From positions 1 through 35,098 of the forward strand of contig CALUGW010000021.1 in NCBI GenBank assembly GCA_944320305.1: 35,098 nucleotides of DNA, read 5' to 3'. This document shows positions 1 through 8,443 of this stretch, in pieces. The notes beneath the pieces are model-generated. The model was not told where the DNA came from and made no database searches. It worked only from the letters and a program-made list of their open reading frames with translations. The stretch's first letter is position 1; each line of letters begins with the position of its first letter. This DNA comes from an uncultured Prevotella sp. (GTDB lineage: Bacteria > Bacteroidota > Bacteroidia > Bacteroidales > Bacteroidaceae). Made by a program: the position numbers and the translations under genes.

Positions 1-48
1 ATTCAAATATACAAATTGTTCAGCGGTTTTCTTCTTTATGACTATGAA

Positions 49-101
49 ATCACTCCAAATTTCGGATGAACCATTATGGTCCTTCCGAAATTTGGAGTGA
101 T
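49..101. repeat. Hairpin-forming repeat, with a further copy at 306-329
   Basis: The 18-bp word ATCACTCCAAATTTCGGA (49-66) is followed by its exact reverse complement (84-101). An inner perfect palindrome, ACCAT-T-ATGGT (70-80), makes the whole stretch an almost continuous hairpin. The same word, extended by TGAACC to 24 bp, recurs in direct orientation at 306-329. No convincing gene lies in 1-334. The only sizeable frame there, on the minus strand, starts inside the large repeat and resembles nothing known. The left contig edge may cut a larger element. Confidence 0.7.
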
Positions 102-334
102 GGATATTGAGTGTTGTATAATAAGTCATGCGATATAGGCATAACAATCTGTTTCTTAGCTGATTTTTATGTCTCTATGCGTTAAAATACTATTGCCTCT
201 TTCGTGATGATAGATTATAATTTTTGGATATGGGGTATGTTGTCTATCAGTAATATACAGAATCAAACAAATTCCATATTCGCTGATATTCACGCATATA
301 GAGTCATCACTCCAAATTTCGGATGAACCTAAAA

Positions 335-898
335 AATTACCTCCGTGGCTGCTGTTAGCCCTGCTTCCACCTTTCGGCGCAGCGGCCTCTCCCCACGAAA
401 CAATTAAGAATGAAGAGTTAAGAGTTAAGAAAAATAGTCTCAAGGGCTGTCTTTCTTCATTCTTAACTCTTCATTCTTAATTTCCGCGGGGCTGTTGTCT
501 GTCTCCCGTCTCCTGCCTCCTGTCTCCTGAATTTAACACTTCATTTTCCGCCGAAATAGAAATTTCCGGGCGGTTTTTGCCCCCTTGTTTTGCCGAAAAC
601 AGCGGATGGTTTTGCAATATGGCCCATATTGCGTTGCGATATAGGCCGTTTTGCATTGCGATATGGCCTATATTGGAGGCCAGAACAGCCCTTTTCGCGG
701 GGCGGAAAAGGCCGTTTCGGGGGCTGGAATGGGCTGTCTTGGGGGCTGATTTTATGCACAATAGGGCTTATAAGACATATAAGTCCTACAAAGCCAATAG
801 GTTACGGTTGCACACTCAGGATTGGCGTATTTGCGGGCGGCGGCAAAATGTTTTCAAAAAACGCGAAAATGGTGGTGGAAAAAGCGCGGAATTTTAAC
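335..898 (+). repeat. Large dispersed composite repeat, copy 1
   Basis: First of four related copies (others near 10.3, 19.8 and 31.8 kb). Modules in order: a cap ending in GGCCTCTCCCCACGAAACAA; an AT-rich imperfect inverted repeat (about 390-480) around a short spacer; CCGCGGGGCTGTTGTC; four 7-bp units like TGTCTCC (about 500-528); a conserved stretch with GAAATTTCCGGGCGG; three 22-bp units with ATAT-GGCC-ATAT-like words (about 618-680); a purine-rich stretch with CGCGGGGCGGAAAAGGCCG; 9-bp units around CTTATAAGN (about 766-803); then GGTTACGGTTGCACACTCA and an end near TTTTAAC. The copy lies between the contig edge and the pectinesterase terminator. It has no transposase and no convincing gene. 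Boundaries are from eye alignment and may be off by tens of bases. Confidence 0.85.
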
Positions 899-919
899 AG
901 AGGCAAAATTTGGTGAAAA

Positions 920-988
920 GCGGAAAGCCATGGGTGGGGAATCAGAGTGCATCTGCGGCACAATGATTCCCCACCCATAGCTTTCCGC
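920..988 (-). terminator. Long stem-loop terminator after the pectinesterase gene
   Basis: Two 25-bp arms (920-944 and 964-988) are complementary with a single mismatch around a 19-base loop. On the minus strand the stem begins 8 bases after the stop codon and is followed by CTTTTCACC, a short U-run. The position and tail suit an intrinsic terminator. The stem is unusually long for one and could instead be a processed or mobile palindrome. Confidence 0.7.
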
Positions 989-995
989 CGTTAGC

Positions 996-1979
996 TCACT
1001 CCGGCCTCCACGTGTCGCTGATGGTGAAGACCTTTTCCATTGTTATTGCGGCGGCCTCCTTGTCTGTCAGCTGGCGGCTCCAGGCCACGCGGGCTGATGT
1101 TCCGGCTCCGGGGCCGCTGTTGTTCCACTCGGAGTAGCGGGCGGTCTGCTCGCGGTGCTTCTGCCAGTGGTGCCACCCCTCGGGCCTGATGTGCGCGCCG
1201 AGGGTGCAGTTCATGAACAGCGTGCTGCCGTAGTCGCGCCAGGGGCGGCCCAGATAGACTTTGGTCACGCCGTCGGAGGCCGTCAGGCGGCATCGGTTGA
1301 ACACGTAGCCGAAGGGGATGTCTGCCGGTGTGGATGCGGCGGTGATGTAGGAGTTGCGGCGGCTGTGGATGGTGCAGTCCTCAAACCATGCAGTGGCTGG
1401 GCCGAAGATGAAGTCGGTGGTGCCCTCGATGACGCAGCCGCTGAAGAGCAGGCGGGTGCCGGCGCGGCCGGTGTAGACGGTGTCCTGGTTGCCCAGCAGG
1501 CGGCAGTTGATGAAGCGCAGGCGGTCGCCCTCGGTGTGCAGCGCCACGGCCTGGCCCAGCTGCGCGGCGTTGTTCTCGATGGTTATGTTCTTGAAGGTGA
1601 TGCCGCTGCCCTCCACCTTGACTGTGAATGTGCGGAAGGTGCCCATGGGCCGGCCTGTTTCGTCGAGGCGGATGTTGGCGTGGTCGTCGTAGGTTATGAT
1701 TGTGGCGTCGCGGTCTTCGCCCACAATCTCGATGTTGGTGAGCCACTGCGGCACGGTGATTTTCTCCTTGTAGAGTCCGCGCTTTACGAATATCACTTTC
1801 TTGTAGTCCATGAACGCGCGGCACACCTCGACGGCCTCGCCCAGCGTGCGGAACTCGCCCGTGCCGTCGCGGGCCACGAAGATGGTGTCGGTGTTGTCGT
1901 GCTTGTCTGCCGCGGCGGCGGTCGCCGGCAGGGCGGCGGCCAGCGCCAGCAGCGCTATAGCTTTCTTGATGGTGGTCAT
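996..1979 (-). CDS. Secreted pectin methylesterase (CE8)
   Basis: Carbohydrate esterase family 8 enzyme that removes methyl esters from homogalacturonan, releasing methanol. From the ATG at 1979 it is 327 residues, starting with a Sec signal peptide (MTTIKKAIALLALAAALPATAAAA), so it is exported. The right-handed beta-helix core shows the family signatures: GNQDT near residue 165 (catalytic Asp), DFIFG near 188 (nucleophile Asp) and LGRPW near 242 (Arg). A GTG at 2012 would add 11 residues but places TPPQPQTSPT before the signal peptide and overlaps the rel stop, so ATG 1979 is preferred. It lies 29 bp behind rel in the same direction, so it may be read from the rel transcript. That is odd company for a polysaccharide enzyme, and no SusC/SusD genes are nearby. 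Confidence 0.93.
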   Translation of the reverse strand: MTTIKKAIALLALAAALPATAAAADKHDNTDTIFVARDGTGEFRTLGEAVEVCRAFMDYKKVIFVKRGLYKEKITVPQWLTNIEIVGEDRDATIITYDDHANIRLDETGRPMGTFRTFTVKVEGSGITFKNITIENNAAQLGQAVALHTEGDRLRFINCRLLGNQDTVYTGRAGTRLLFSGCVIEGTTDFIFGPATAWFEDCTIHSRRNSYITAASTPADIPFGYVFNRCRLTASDGVTKVYLGRPWRDYGSTLFMNCTLGAHIRPEGWHHWQKHREQTARYSEWNNSGPGAGTSARVAWSRQLTDKEAAAITMEKVFTISDTWRPE

Positions 1980-2008
1980 GGTGGGGGATGTTTGTGGTTG
2001 GGGCGGCG

Positions 2009-4288
2009 TCACATGGTGCGCGACACCTCCTGGAGGTCGGGTATTTTCTTGAGGTTCTCAATCACGGTCTTGATGTCTTCGCGGTCGTGCACGCCCACGT
2101 CGAACGTGCCGTTGAAGATGCCGTCGCCGCAGTCTATCACCACCTTGCGGATGTTGATGTTCATCTGGCGCGAGATGACGGCGGTCACATCGTTGAGCAG
2201 TCCTATGCGGTCGATGCCCTCGAGGTGTATTGTGGCGTCGAAGTAGAGTTTCTTGTGCATGTCCCACTTGGCGTCGAGAATCCTGTTGCCGAAGCTGGCC
2301 TTGAGCTTGGCGGCCACGGGGCAGTCGCGCTTGTGGATCTCAATCTGCTTCTTGTTGTCGATGAAGCCCAGCACGTCGTCGCCGGGGATGGGGTGGCAGC
2401 AGAACATGAACTTGTACTGCTGTATGTTGTCGTCGGTGATGAAGATGGGCTTCTTGCGGTTGAACGAGTCGGAGACGGTTATCAGCTCGGGCTGCTCCTG
2501 GCGTGCGTCTTTTTTCGCCTTGCCGCCGATGAATGGCACGAACCTGCGCCATCCGCCCTGCTTGCGGCTCTTGTTCTTGCCGTTTATCTCGTCGATGTCT
2601 TTCTCGCCGAGAATCACCATCTTCTCTCCTATGGCCTGCATGAGGTCCTCGCGCCTGGCCACGTTGTGCAGGTTGATGAGCTTGTCAACAACGGCGTTGG
2701 TGTTCTCGATGCCGTGCTTCTTGAGAAACTCGGCCAGGGTGTCCTCTCCCTGCTTCTGTATCTCGCGGCTCTCGCGGCGCAGTATGGCCTGGATTTTGGC
2801 CTTGGCCTTGGCCGTGGAGGCGAAGTTGATCCACGAGGGCTGCACGTGCTGCGACTTTGAGGTGAGTATCTCCACCTGGTCGCCGCTCTCGAGCTTGTGG
2901 CTCAGCGGCACGAGCTTGTGGTTGACCTTTGCCCCGATGCAGTGGCTGCCGAGGAAGGTGTGGATGGAGAACGCGAAGTCGAGCGCGGTGCATCCTGACG
3001 GCATGGTCTTTATCTCGCCCTTGGGCGTGAAGACGAATATCTCTGACGTGAAGAGGTTGAGCTTTATGGCGTCGAGAAAGTCCATGGCGTCGGGCTGCGG
3101 GTCGTCCAGTATTTCCTTGATGGTGTGGAGCCAGTCGTTCAGCTCGCCCTCGTCTTCGGCAATCTCGCCTGAGTCGCCTTCCTTGTACTTCCAGTGGGCG
3201 GCGAAGCCCTGCTCGGCTATCTCGTCCATGCGGTCGGAGCGTATCTGCACCTCTATCCAGCGCCCCTGGTGCGACATGAGCGTGACGTGGAGCGCCTGGT
3301 AGCCGTTGGCCTTGGGGTGGTTGAGCCAGTCGCGCAGGCGGTCGGGGTGCGACTTGTAGATCTTGCTGATGGCCACGTAGATGTTGAAGCAGTCGTTTAT
3401 CTCGCTGGCGCGGTCGTTGGGAGTGAAGATTATGCGCACGGCCAGGATGTCGTATATCTCGTCGAAGGTGACGTGCTTGTTCTGCATCTTGCACCAGATG
3501 GAGTAGGGGCTCTTCACGCGCTCCTTGATTGAGTACTTAAGCCCCATCTTGTCGAGAGCCTCGCGGATGGGGGCGGTGAACTCGTCGAACAGGGTGTCGC
3601 GCGATGCCTGGGTCGAGGCGAGCTTCTGCTGTATGGAGGCGTACTCGTCGGGGTGCTCGTAGCGGAAGCTCAGGTCCTCCAGCTCGGTCTTGATCTTGTT
3701 CAGTCCGAGGCGGTTGGCCAGCGGGGCGTAGATGTAGAGAGTCTCTCCCGCAATCTTGTACTGCTTGTTGGCCGGCTGGCTGGCCAGTGTGCGCATGTTG
3801 TGCAGGCGGTCGCAGATCTTGATCAGGATGACCCGTATGTCGTCGCTCATGGTGAGCAGCAGCTTCTTGAAGTTCTCCGCCTGGGCCGACGCTTTGTCGC
3901 CGAATATGCCGCCGCTGATCTTTGTCAGTCCGTCGACGATGTTCGCGATCTTCTGCCCGAAGATGTTCTCAAGGTCCTCCACGGTGTATTCCGTGTCTTC
4001 CACGACGTCGTGCAGCAGGGCCGCGCAGATGCTTGTCGAGCCGAGCCCCATCTCCTCGCAGGCTATCTGCGCCACGGCTATGGGGTGCATTATGTAGGGC
4101 TCGCCCGACAGGCGGCGCACGCCCTTGTGGGCCTGCCGCGCGAAATTGAACGCCTTGGTGATTATGTCGACTTTCTTGCGGTGGCGCGATTTCAGGTAGG
4201 TGTCCACCAGATGCTGGAACGCACCGGTTATCAGCTTGTCGTCTGCAAGTTCTCTGGCTTTTAGTTCTTCGTCGTGTGTCATATTCAT
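2009..4288 (-). CDS. rel: Bifunctional (p)ppGpp synthetase/hydrolase, RelA/SpoT family
   Basis: A 759-residue long RSH protein that makes and degrades the alarmone (p)ppGpp. The HD hydrolase domain looks intact, with H54, H68, HD at 93-94 and ED at 97-98 (LLHDVVEDT). The synthetase domain follows (about 235-355, containing ERVKSPYSIWCKM), then TGS (about 405-465, FVFTPKGEIKTMPSG), a region with the conserved CCHPIPGD motif (about 640), and a C-terminal ACT domain (about 680-759, HLEGIDRIGLLNDVTAVIS). With both enzyme domains apparently complete it should be the bifunctional type. It stands last in the Bacteroidetes parA-parB-DUF5683-LysM transglycosylase-rel order, but a strong terminator after the transglycosylase gene suggests its own promoter. 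A second Met at 4282 is an equally possible start. Confidence 0.97.
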   Translation of the reverse strand: MNMTHDEELKARELADDKLITGAFQHLVDTYLKSRHRKKVDIITKAFNFARQAHKGVRRLSGEPYIMHPIAVAQIACEEMGLGSTSICAALLHDVVEDTEYTVEDLENIFGQKIANIVDGLTKISGGIFGDKASAQAENFKKLLLTMSDDIRVILIKICDRLHNMRTLASQPANKQYKIAGETLYIYAPLANRLGLNKIKTELEDLSFRYEHPDEYASIQQKLASTQASRDTLFDEFTAPIREALDKMGLKYSIKERVKSPYSIWCKMQNKHVTFDEIYDILAVRIIFTPNDRASEINDCFNIYVAISKIYKSHPDRLRDWLNHPKANGYQALHVTLMSHQGRWIEVQIRSDRMDEIAEQGFAAHWKYKEGDSGEIAEDEGELNDWLHTIKEILDDPQPDAMDFLDAIKLNLFTSEIFVFTPKGEIKTMPSGCTALDFAFSIHTFLGSHCIGAKVNHKLVPLSHKLESGDQVEILTSKSQHVQPSWINFASTAKAKAKIQAILRRESREIQKQGEDTLAEFLKKHGIENTNAVVDKLINLHNVARREDLMQAIGEKMVILGEKDIDEINGKNKSRKQGGWRRFVPFIGGKAKKDARQEQPELITVSDSFNRKKPIFITDDNIQQYKFMFCCHPIPGDDVLGFIDNKKQIEIHKRDCPVAAKLKASFGNRILDAKWDMHKKLYFDATIHLEGIDRIGLLNDVTAVISRQMNINIRKVVIDCGDGIFNGTFDVGVHDREDIKTVIENLKKIPDLQEVSRTM

Positions 4289-4309
4289 CGGGTTTTAAAA
4301 GGTATGGAC

Positions 4310-4359
4310 AAAAAGCGCGTTCTCCTGCCCGCGGCAGTCGCCGCAGGGCAGGAGAACGC
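4310..4359 (-). terminator. Rho-independent terminator between the transglycosylase gene and rel
   Basis: A 14-bp perfect outer stem (4317-4330 with 4346-4359) continues into a GCGGC/GCCGC inner stem with loop AGTC and one bulged base. On the minus strand it is followed by GCTTTTTG. It begins 6 bp after the transglycosylase stop codon, so it should separate that operon from rel. Confidence 0.9.
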
Positions 4360-4365
4360 CTGTTG

Positions 4366-5670
4366 TCATCTCACTCTGAGCCGCTTGCCGGCCCGTATGC
4401 TTGTGCCTCTCAGGCCGTTGAGCCGCTTGAGCCGGCTCACGGTTGTGCCGTATTTCTTGGCTATGTGCGACAGCGTCTGGCCGCTGCGGATGGTTATGTA
4501 GCGGCTGCGCGAGCGGCTGCGGCTGCGTGTGGAGCGTGCTTTCGGCCTTGCGCTTGCCGGCTTCGCCTGGTTGACGGCCACCACCTTGCGCTTTGACAGC
4601 AGCTCCTCGGACTTGTAGTTGTAGATGGAGTCCTCGTTGTCGATGAACTTCCCGATTTCCGTCTGCGGCAGTCTGAGGCACGAAAGCTCCGTGGCTCCGG
4701 GGATGACGTCGCGCCGGTAGGCCGGGTTCAGAGCGCGCAGCTCGTCGAGGCCGATGCCGCACACGGCCGCTATCTGCTCGAAGTGCACGTTACGGTGCAC
4801 CATTATGGTGTCGGTCTTTGCCGGCAGGCGCGTCCTCATCGGGCAGATGTTGTGGTCGCAGTAGTAGGTCATGATGTAGTTGGCCGCGATGAACGCCGGC
4901 ACATATCCGCGCGTTTCCTTCGGCAGGTAGGGGTAGATCTGCCAGTAGTCCGTCTCTCCGTTGGAGCGGCGGATGGCCTTGTTGACCTGGTCGGGGCCGC
5001 AGTTGTAGGCCGCAATGACCAGAGTCCAGTCGCCGAACACCTTGTAGAGGTCGCTCAGATAGCGCGCGGCGGCGTATGAGGCCTTGATGGGGTCGCGGCG
5101 CTCGTCCACGAGCGAGTTGACCTCCAGGCCGTACTGCTTGCCGGTTGTGAGCATGAACTGCCACAGGCCGGTGGCTCCCACGCGCGAGACGGCGGTGGGG
5201 TTGAGCGCCGATTCTATCACCGGCATGTAGCGAAGCTCCAGCGGCAGGTCGTAGGCTTCGAGCGCTTCCTCGAATATCGGCATATAGAAGTTGGAGGCGC
5301 CGAGCATATAGCTCACCGAGTGGCGCAGCCGGCCGCTGTAGCGGTCGATGAACTGCTGCACCACGTCGTTGTGGGGCAGCTCGATGATTGTGGGGATGCG
5401 GCTGAGCCGGTCCACGTAGACCTCTTCCTCAAACACGGGGTTCACGTCGTTCATCTGGCAGTCCTCGTCGGCGTCGAGATAGGTCTTGGCCATGTAGAGG
5501 TTCAGGAGGCTGTCCAGCTCGTAGCCCATGGCCTCTGGAAACTCTATCACTTCTTTGTTCCCCTTGCTGTCGGTGACGCTTATTTCGTTGCTGTCGTCGT
5601 TCTGGGCCTGTGCCGCACAGGTGCCGGCGAGCAGCATTACGGTCGATATTATCAGTGATTTTTTGTTCAT
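4366..5670 (-). CDS. MltD-like lytic murein transglycosylase with LysM
   Basis: Exported peptidoglycan lytic transglycosylase of 434 residues. A signal peptide (residues 1 to about 22, ending CAAQAQ) is followed by an acidic region. The SLT domain (about 130-270) carries the catalytic Glu at E153 in PVIESALNPTAVS, then GATGLWQFM and the AAYNCGP motif. The C-terminus (391-434) is one LysM domain (YITIRSGQTLSHIAKKYGTT) that binds glycan strands. An Arg/Ser-rich linker (RSTRSRSRSRSR) lies just before it. The enzyme cleaves MurNAc-GlcNAc bonds to give 1,6-anhydro ends. It follows DUF5683 by 61 bp in the parA operon order, linking chromosome partitioning and cell-wall genes as is common in Bacteroidetes. 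Confidence 0.93.
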   Translation of the reverse strand: MNKKSLIISTVMLLAGTCAAQAQNDDSNEISVTDSKGNKEVIEFPEAMGYELDSLLNLYMAKTYLDADEDCQMNDVNPVFEEEVYVDRLSRIPTIIELPHNDVVQQFIDRYSGRLRHSVSYMLGASNFYMPIFEEALEAYDLPLELRYMPVIESALNPTAVSRVGATGLWQFMLTTGKQYGLEVNSLVDERRDPIKASYAAARYLSDLYKVFGDWTLVIAAYNCGPDQVNKAIRRSNGETDYWQIYPYLPKETRGYVPAFIAANYIMTYYCDHNICPMRTRLPAKTDTIMVHRNVHFEQIAAVCGIGLDELRALNPAYRRDVIPGATELSCLRLPQTEIGKFIDNEDSIYNYKSEELLSKRKVVAVNQAKPASARPKARSTRSRSRSRSRYITIRSGQTLSHIAKKYGTTVSRLKRLNGLRGTSIRAGKRLRVR

Positions 5671-5731
5671 TTAAAGTATATAATAATGTGTGGCTTGGTT
5701 GTTTGCGGTTTGTCTGCCGGACGGTTCCGCG

Positions 5732-6592
5732 TCAGAATCTCAGCTGGCACTGGATTCCGAACGACGAGGCCTCGAGCACCTTTCTTGACGCGCTGTTGTT
5801 TATCACTGCCGGCTCCACCTTGAGACTCAGGTCTTTCGAGATGTCGAACTCCGACAGCTCGGCGTCCACGTAGGCGTCGATCACCGACAGTGCGTAGACT
5901 CCTATCATGCAGAAGAAGCTCAGGTCGCGCCAGCGGCGGTATCGGTCGCGCCGGCTTTTGAATATTTCCTTGTAGCGTTCCTCGTTGGAGCTGTCTATGC
6001 GCTGGCCCAGATGCAGGAACTGGTTGTAGCTCTGCGTTGTCGGGTCGCTGTCCATGATGTCGAGATACGCCTGCGAATAGTCCTTGTACATCATGTTGTT
6101 CCAGTTCAGGGCGTAGAGGCAGCCCATGAATCCGCCGTAGATTATGGGCAGCTTCCAGTACTTCCGGTTGTATATCTGGCCTGCTCCCGGAATGACGAGA
6201 GCCAGCCACATCGCCCTCTGCGGGTTCGGGCGCCATGTGGCCCAGTCGCGTTTTTTCCTGGTCTTTGGGCTTCCGATGGAGTCGGGCAGCGGCATAATGG
6301 CCCGCGCGTCGGCTGCGGCCATCGAGTCGCCTTCGGCTATCGACGCCTCGATGCTGCGCGCAATGGAGTCTGTGAAGGCCTCGGCCTCGCCTATGGCGCG
6401 CGCTATGGAGTCTGTGACGGCAGCGGCGCTGTCGGCTCTGGCGGCTGCCGCCGCGGCACTGTCGGCCGCTGCGGCTGTTGTTGCTGAGTCGGGCGTGACG
6501 GGCGCTTTGGCCTGTGCCGCGCACAGGCTCAGGGCCGTTATGAGAGCGGCGGCGCATCTGCGCAGAGTCTGTTTGATGTCTTTCCGTCTCAA
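5732..6592 (-). CDS. DUF5683 envelope protein
   Basis: 286 residues, recognised as DUF5683, a Bacteroidetes family that commonly follows parB. A signal-like N-terminus (ALITALSLCAAQAKA) is followed by a long Ala/Ser/Asp low-complexity stretch (about 30-100) with repeated DSIAR and ADSAA motifs. The conserved core starts at about 118 with WRPNPQRAMWLALVIPGAGQIYN, including hydrophobic segments (PIIYGGFMGCLYAL and later SFFCMIGVYALSVIDAYV), so it probably sits in the inner membrane or periplasm. It begins 9 bp after the parB stop and is surely in the same operon. Its function is not known. The Ala-rich region looks like a flexible spacer and should vary between relatives. Confidence 0.85.
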   Translation of the reverse strand: MRRKDIKQTLRRCAAALITALSLCAAQAKAPVTPDSATTAAAADSAAAAAARADSAAAVTDSIARAIGEAEAFTDSIARSIEASIAEGDSMAAADARAIMPLPDSIGSPKTRKKRDWATWRPNPQRAMWLALVIPGAGQIYNRKYWKLPIIYGGFMGCLYALNWNNMMYKDYSQAYLDIMDSDPTTQSYNQFLHLGQRIDSSNEERYKEIFKSRRDRYRRWRDLSFFCMIGVYALSVIDAYVDAELSEFDISKDLSLKVEPAVINNSASRKVLEASSFGIQCQLRF

Positions 6593-6601
6593 GGGCTGTG
6601 C

Positions 6602-7531
6602 TCAGTTTTCTGTTTTCAGCTTGTCCAGAGCGTTCATTATGCGCTCCAGCTCCTCTTCGTTGGCAAAGGGAATGCTAATCTTTCCCTTGCCCTTGGGCGA
6701 GCAGGTCATCTGCACCTTGGTATGGAAGAAGTCGGCCAGCCTGTTCTTCAGCAGCTCGAACTCCTCGGGCAGCGCGCTTTTCGCCGCCAGCTTTTTCCTG
6801 GCCAGCTGCACGTCGTCGCCGTTGTTGAGCATCTGCACCATCTCCTCCACCTTTCTCACCGAGAGGCCGTGCTTCTGTATCTCCTTGAAGAGCTTGATCT
6901 GCAGGCTCGGGCTGTCGAGCGCGAGCAGCGCCCGCGCGTGGCCCATGTCAATCTCCTTGTTCTTCAGCGCCATCTGCACCTGGGCCGGAAGCTTGAGCAG
7001 CCGCATGTAGTTTGTCACCGCGGCGCGGCTCTTGCCCACGCGCTCGGCTATCTTCTCCTGCGTCATTGACGTGTTCTCGGCCAGGTGCTCGTAGGCGAGG
7101 GCTATCTCGATGGCGTTCAGGTCCTCGCGCTGTATGTTCTCGATGAGCGCCATTTCCATCACGTTCTCGTCCTCGACGGTGCGTATGTAGGCCGGTATGG
7201 TCTGCAGTCCGGCCAGCTGCGATGCCCGCCAGCGGCGCTCGCCGGCTATTATCTGGTAGTGGTCGTCGCCCACCTTGCGCAGTGTTATGGGCTGTATGAT
7301 GCCTATCTCGCGTATGCTTGCGGCCAGTTCCTGCAGCGCCTCCTCGTCGAACTCGCGCCGGGGCTGGTTGGGGTTGGGCTCGATGTGCGTCAGCTCAATC
7401 TCGTTGAGGTTCGACGAGCCTTGCGTCTTCACGCTGCCCGTGTCTATCAGCGCGTCGAGCCCGCGGCCGTTGCCTATGTCGTCGAGTCCGCGGCCGAGCA
7501 CGTTGCGGTCGTATTTCTTGTGTACTGCCAT
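6602..7531 (-). CDS. parB: Chromosome partitioning protein ParB
   Basis: 309-residue ParB/Spo0J CTPase that loads at parS sites and spreads on DNA to recruit ParA and SMC. The ParB/Srx domain has the CTP-binding motifs GERRWRAS (about residue 97) and ENIQREDLN (about 131). A helix-turn-helix for parS follows (MTQEKIAERVGKSRAAVTNYMRLL), and a C-terminal dimerisation segment ends at ALDKLKTEN. The start is 3 bp after the parA stop, so the two are translationally linked. I found no convincing parS palindrome in this window. Confidence 0.97.
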   Translation of the reverse strand: MAVHKKYDRNVLGRGLDDIGNGRGLDALIDTGSVKTQGSSNLNEIELTHIEPNPNQPRREFDEEALQELAASIREIGIIQPITLRKVGDDHYQIIAGERRWRASQLAGLQTIPAYIRTVEDENVMEMALIENIQREDLNAIEIALAYEHLAENTSMTQEKIAERVGKSRAAVTNYMRLLKLPAQVQMALKNKEIDMGHARALLALDSPSLQIKLFKEIQKHGLSVRKVEEMVQMLNNGDDVQLARKKLAAKSALPEEFELLKNRLADFFHTKVQMTCSPKGKGKISIPFANEEELERIMNALDKLKTEN

Positions 7532-7534
7532 TGC

Positions 7535-8317
7535 TTATTGCTGCTCTTCGTTCTTGCTGTTCTTGTTGATTATCTCCTTGGCCAGGGCCAGGTGGTTCTT
7601 GCTGCCGGTGGAGTCGGCGTCATAGAGAATCACGGGCAGTCCGTGGCTGGGGCTTTCGCTCAGCTTGACGTTGCGCTGTATGACGGTCTTGAACACCAGC
7701 TCCTGGAAGTGGCGCTTCACCTCGTCGTATATCTGGTTGGCCAGTCTGAGGCGCGAGTCATACATGGTGAGCAGGAAGCCCTCTATCTCAAGCCTTGTGT
7801 TCAGCTTGTTTTTGATTATCTTGATTGTGTTCAGCAGCTTGCTGATTCCCTCCAGGGCGAAGTACTCGCACTGCACGGGGATGATCACTGAGTCGGCCGC
7901 CGTGAGCGAGTTCACGGTGATGAGGCCCAGCGACGGGCTGCAGTCTATGAGTATGTAGTCGTAGTCGTCGCGTATGGGGGCGAGCAGGTTCTTTATCACT
8001 TTCTCGCGGTTGTCGAGGTTGAGCATCTCTATCTCGGCTCCCACCAGGTCGATGTGGCTGGGTATTATGTCCAGTCCGTCGATGTCGGTGGTGTAGATTG
8101 CGTCGCGCACGTCGGCGTGGTCGATGATGCACTCGTAGAGCGAGCAGTCCACCTGCTTAATGTCCACGCCGAGTCCGCTCGATGCGTTGGCCTGCGGGTC
8201 GGCGTCCACCACGAGCACGTTCTTCTCAAGTGTGGCGAGCGACGCCGCCAGATTGATGGTAGTTGTGGTCTTGCCCACACCGCCTTTTTGGTTTGCTAAA
8301 GCGATTATTTTTCCCAT
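7535..8317 (-). CDS. parA: Chromosome partitioning ATPase ParA (Soj)
   Basis: 260-residue MinD/ParA-type ATPase that forms nucleoid-bound dimers and moves ParB-parS complexes. A deviant Walker A, QKGGVGKTTT, lies at about residues 9-18; the Walker A' region reads VLVVDADPQANAS and Walker B reads DYILIDCSPSLG. There is no N-terminal DNA-binding domain, as in chromosomal (type Ib-like) ParA. It is the first gene of the minus-strand parA-parB-DUF5683-transglycosylase cluster, with a promoter about 45 bp upstream, and is divergent from surE. Confidence 0.97.
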   Translation of the reverse strand: MGKIIALANQKGGVGKTTTTINLAASLATLEKNVLVVDADPQANASSGLGVDIKQVDCSLYECIIDHADVRDAIYTTDIDGLDIIPSHIDLVGAEIEMLNLDNREKVIKNLLAPIRDDYDYILIDCSPSLGLITVNSLTAADSVIIPVQCEYFALEGISKLLNTIKIIKNKLNTRLEIEGFLLTMYDSRLRLANQIYDEVKRHFQELVFKTVIQRNVKLSESPSHGLPVILYDADSTGSKNHLALAKEIINKNSKNEEQQ

Positions 8318-8362
8318 TTCCTAATATCTGTAAGACAGCTTTGCGCTTGGGTATTTGGTCTG

Positions 8363-8370
8363 CAAAGTTA
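8363..8370 (-). promoter_or_regulatory. -7 box for parA operon
   Basis: The minus strand reads TAACTTTGCA, a perfect match to the Bacteroidetes -7 element TAnnTTTG. A start site around 8355 would leave a leader of about 40 bases before parA. No clear TTTG is seen at -33. Confidence 0.7.
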
Positions 8371-8413
8371 CATATTTTGGCTGAGAAAATGTTATAGGTA
8401 CTCCTTTTTTTAG

Positions 8414-8421
8414 TATTTTTG
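8414..8421 (+). promoter_or_regulatory. -7 box for surE-lpxB
   Basis: TATTTTTG followed by CAG matches TAnnTTTG. The implied start site (about 8428) lies almost on the first ATG (8432), which is the reason for preferring the ATG at 8444 for surE. It is divergent from the parA promoter within 60 bp. Confidence 0.65.
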
Positions 8422-8443
8422 CAGCTGAAAAATGACTTGGAGC

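Noticed and set aside
156-443. 95-codon minus-strand frame at the left edge
   Set aside because: It begins inside the large repeat, crosses the 306-329 hairpin word and shows no family features or start signals.
618-680. 22-bp tandem units considered as a CRISPR array
   Set aside because: The units are contiguous with no unique spacers, too few and imperfect, and there are no cas genes.
335-898. Dispersed repeat considered as an insertion sequence remnant
   Set aside because: No copy encodes any transposase fragment and no simple terminal inverted repeats bound the whole unit. It could at most be a non-autonomous element.
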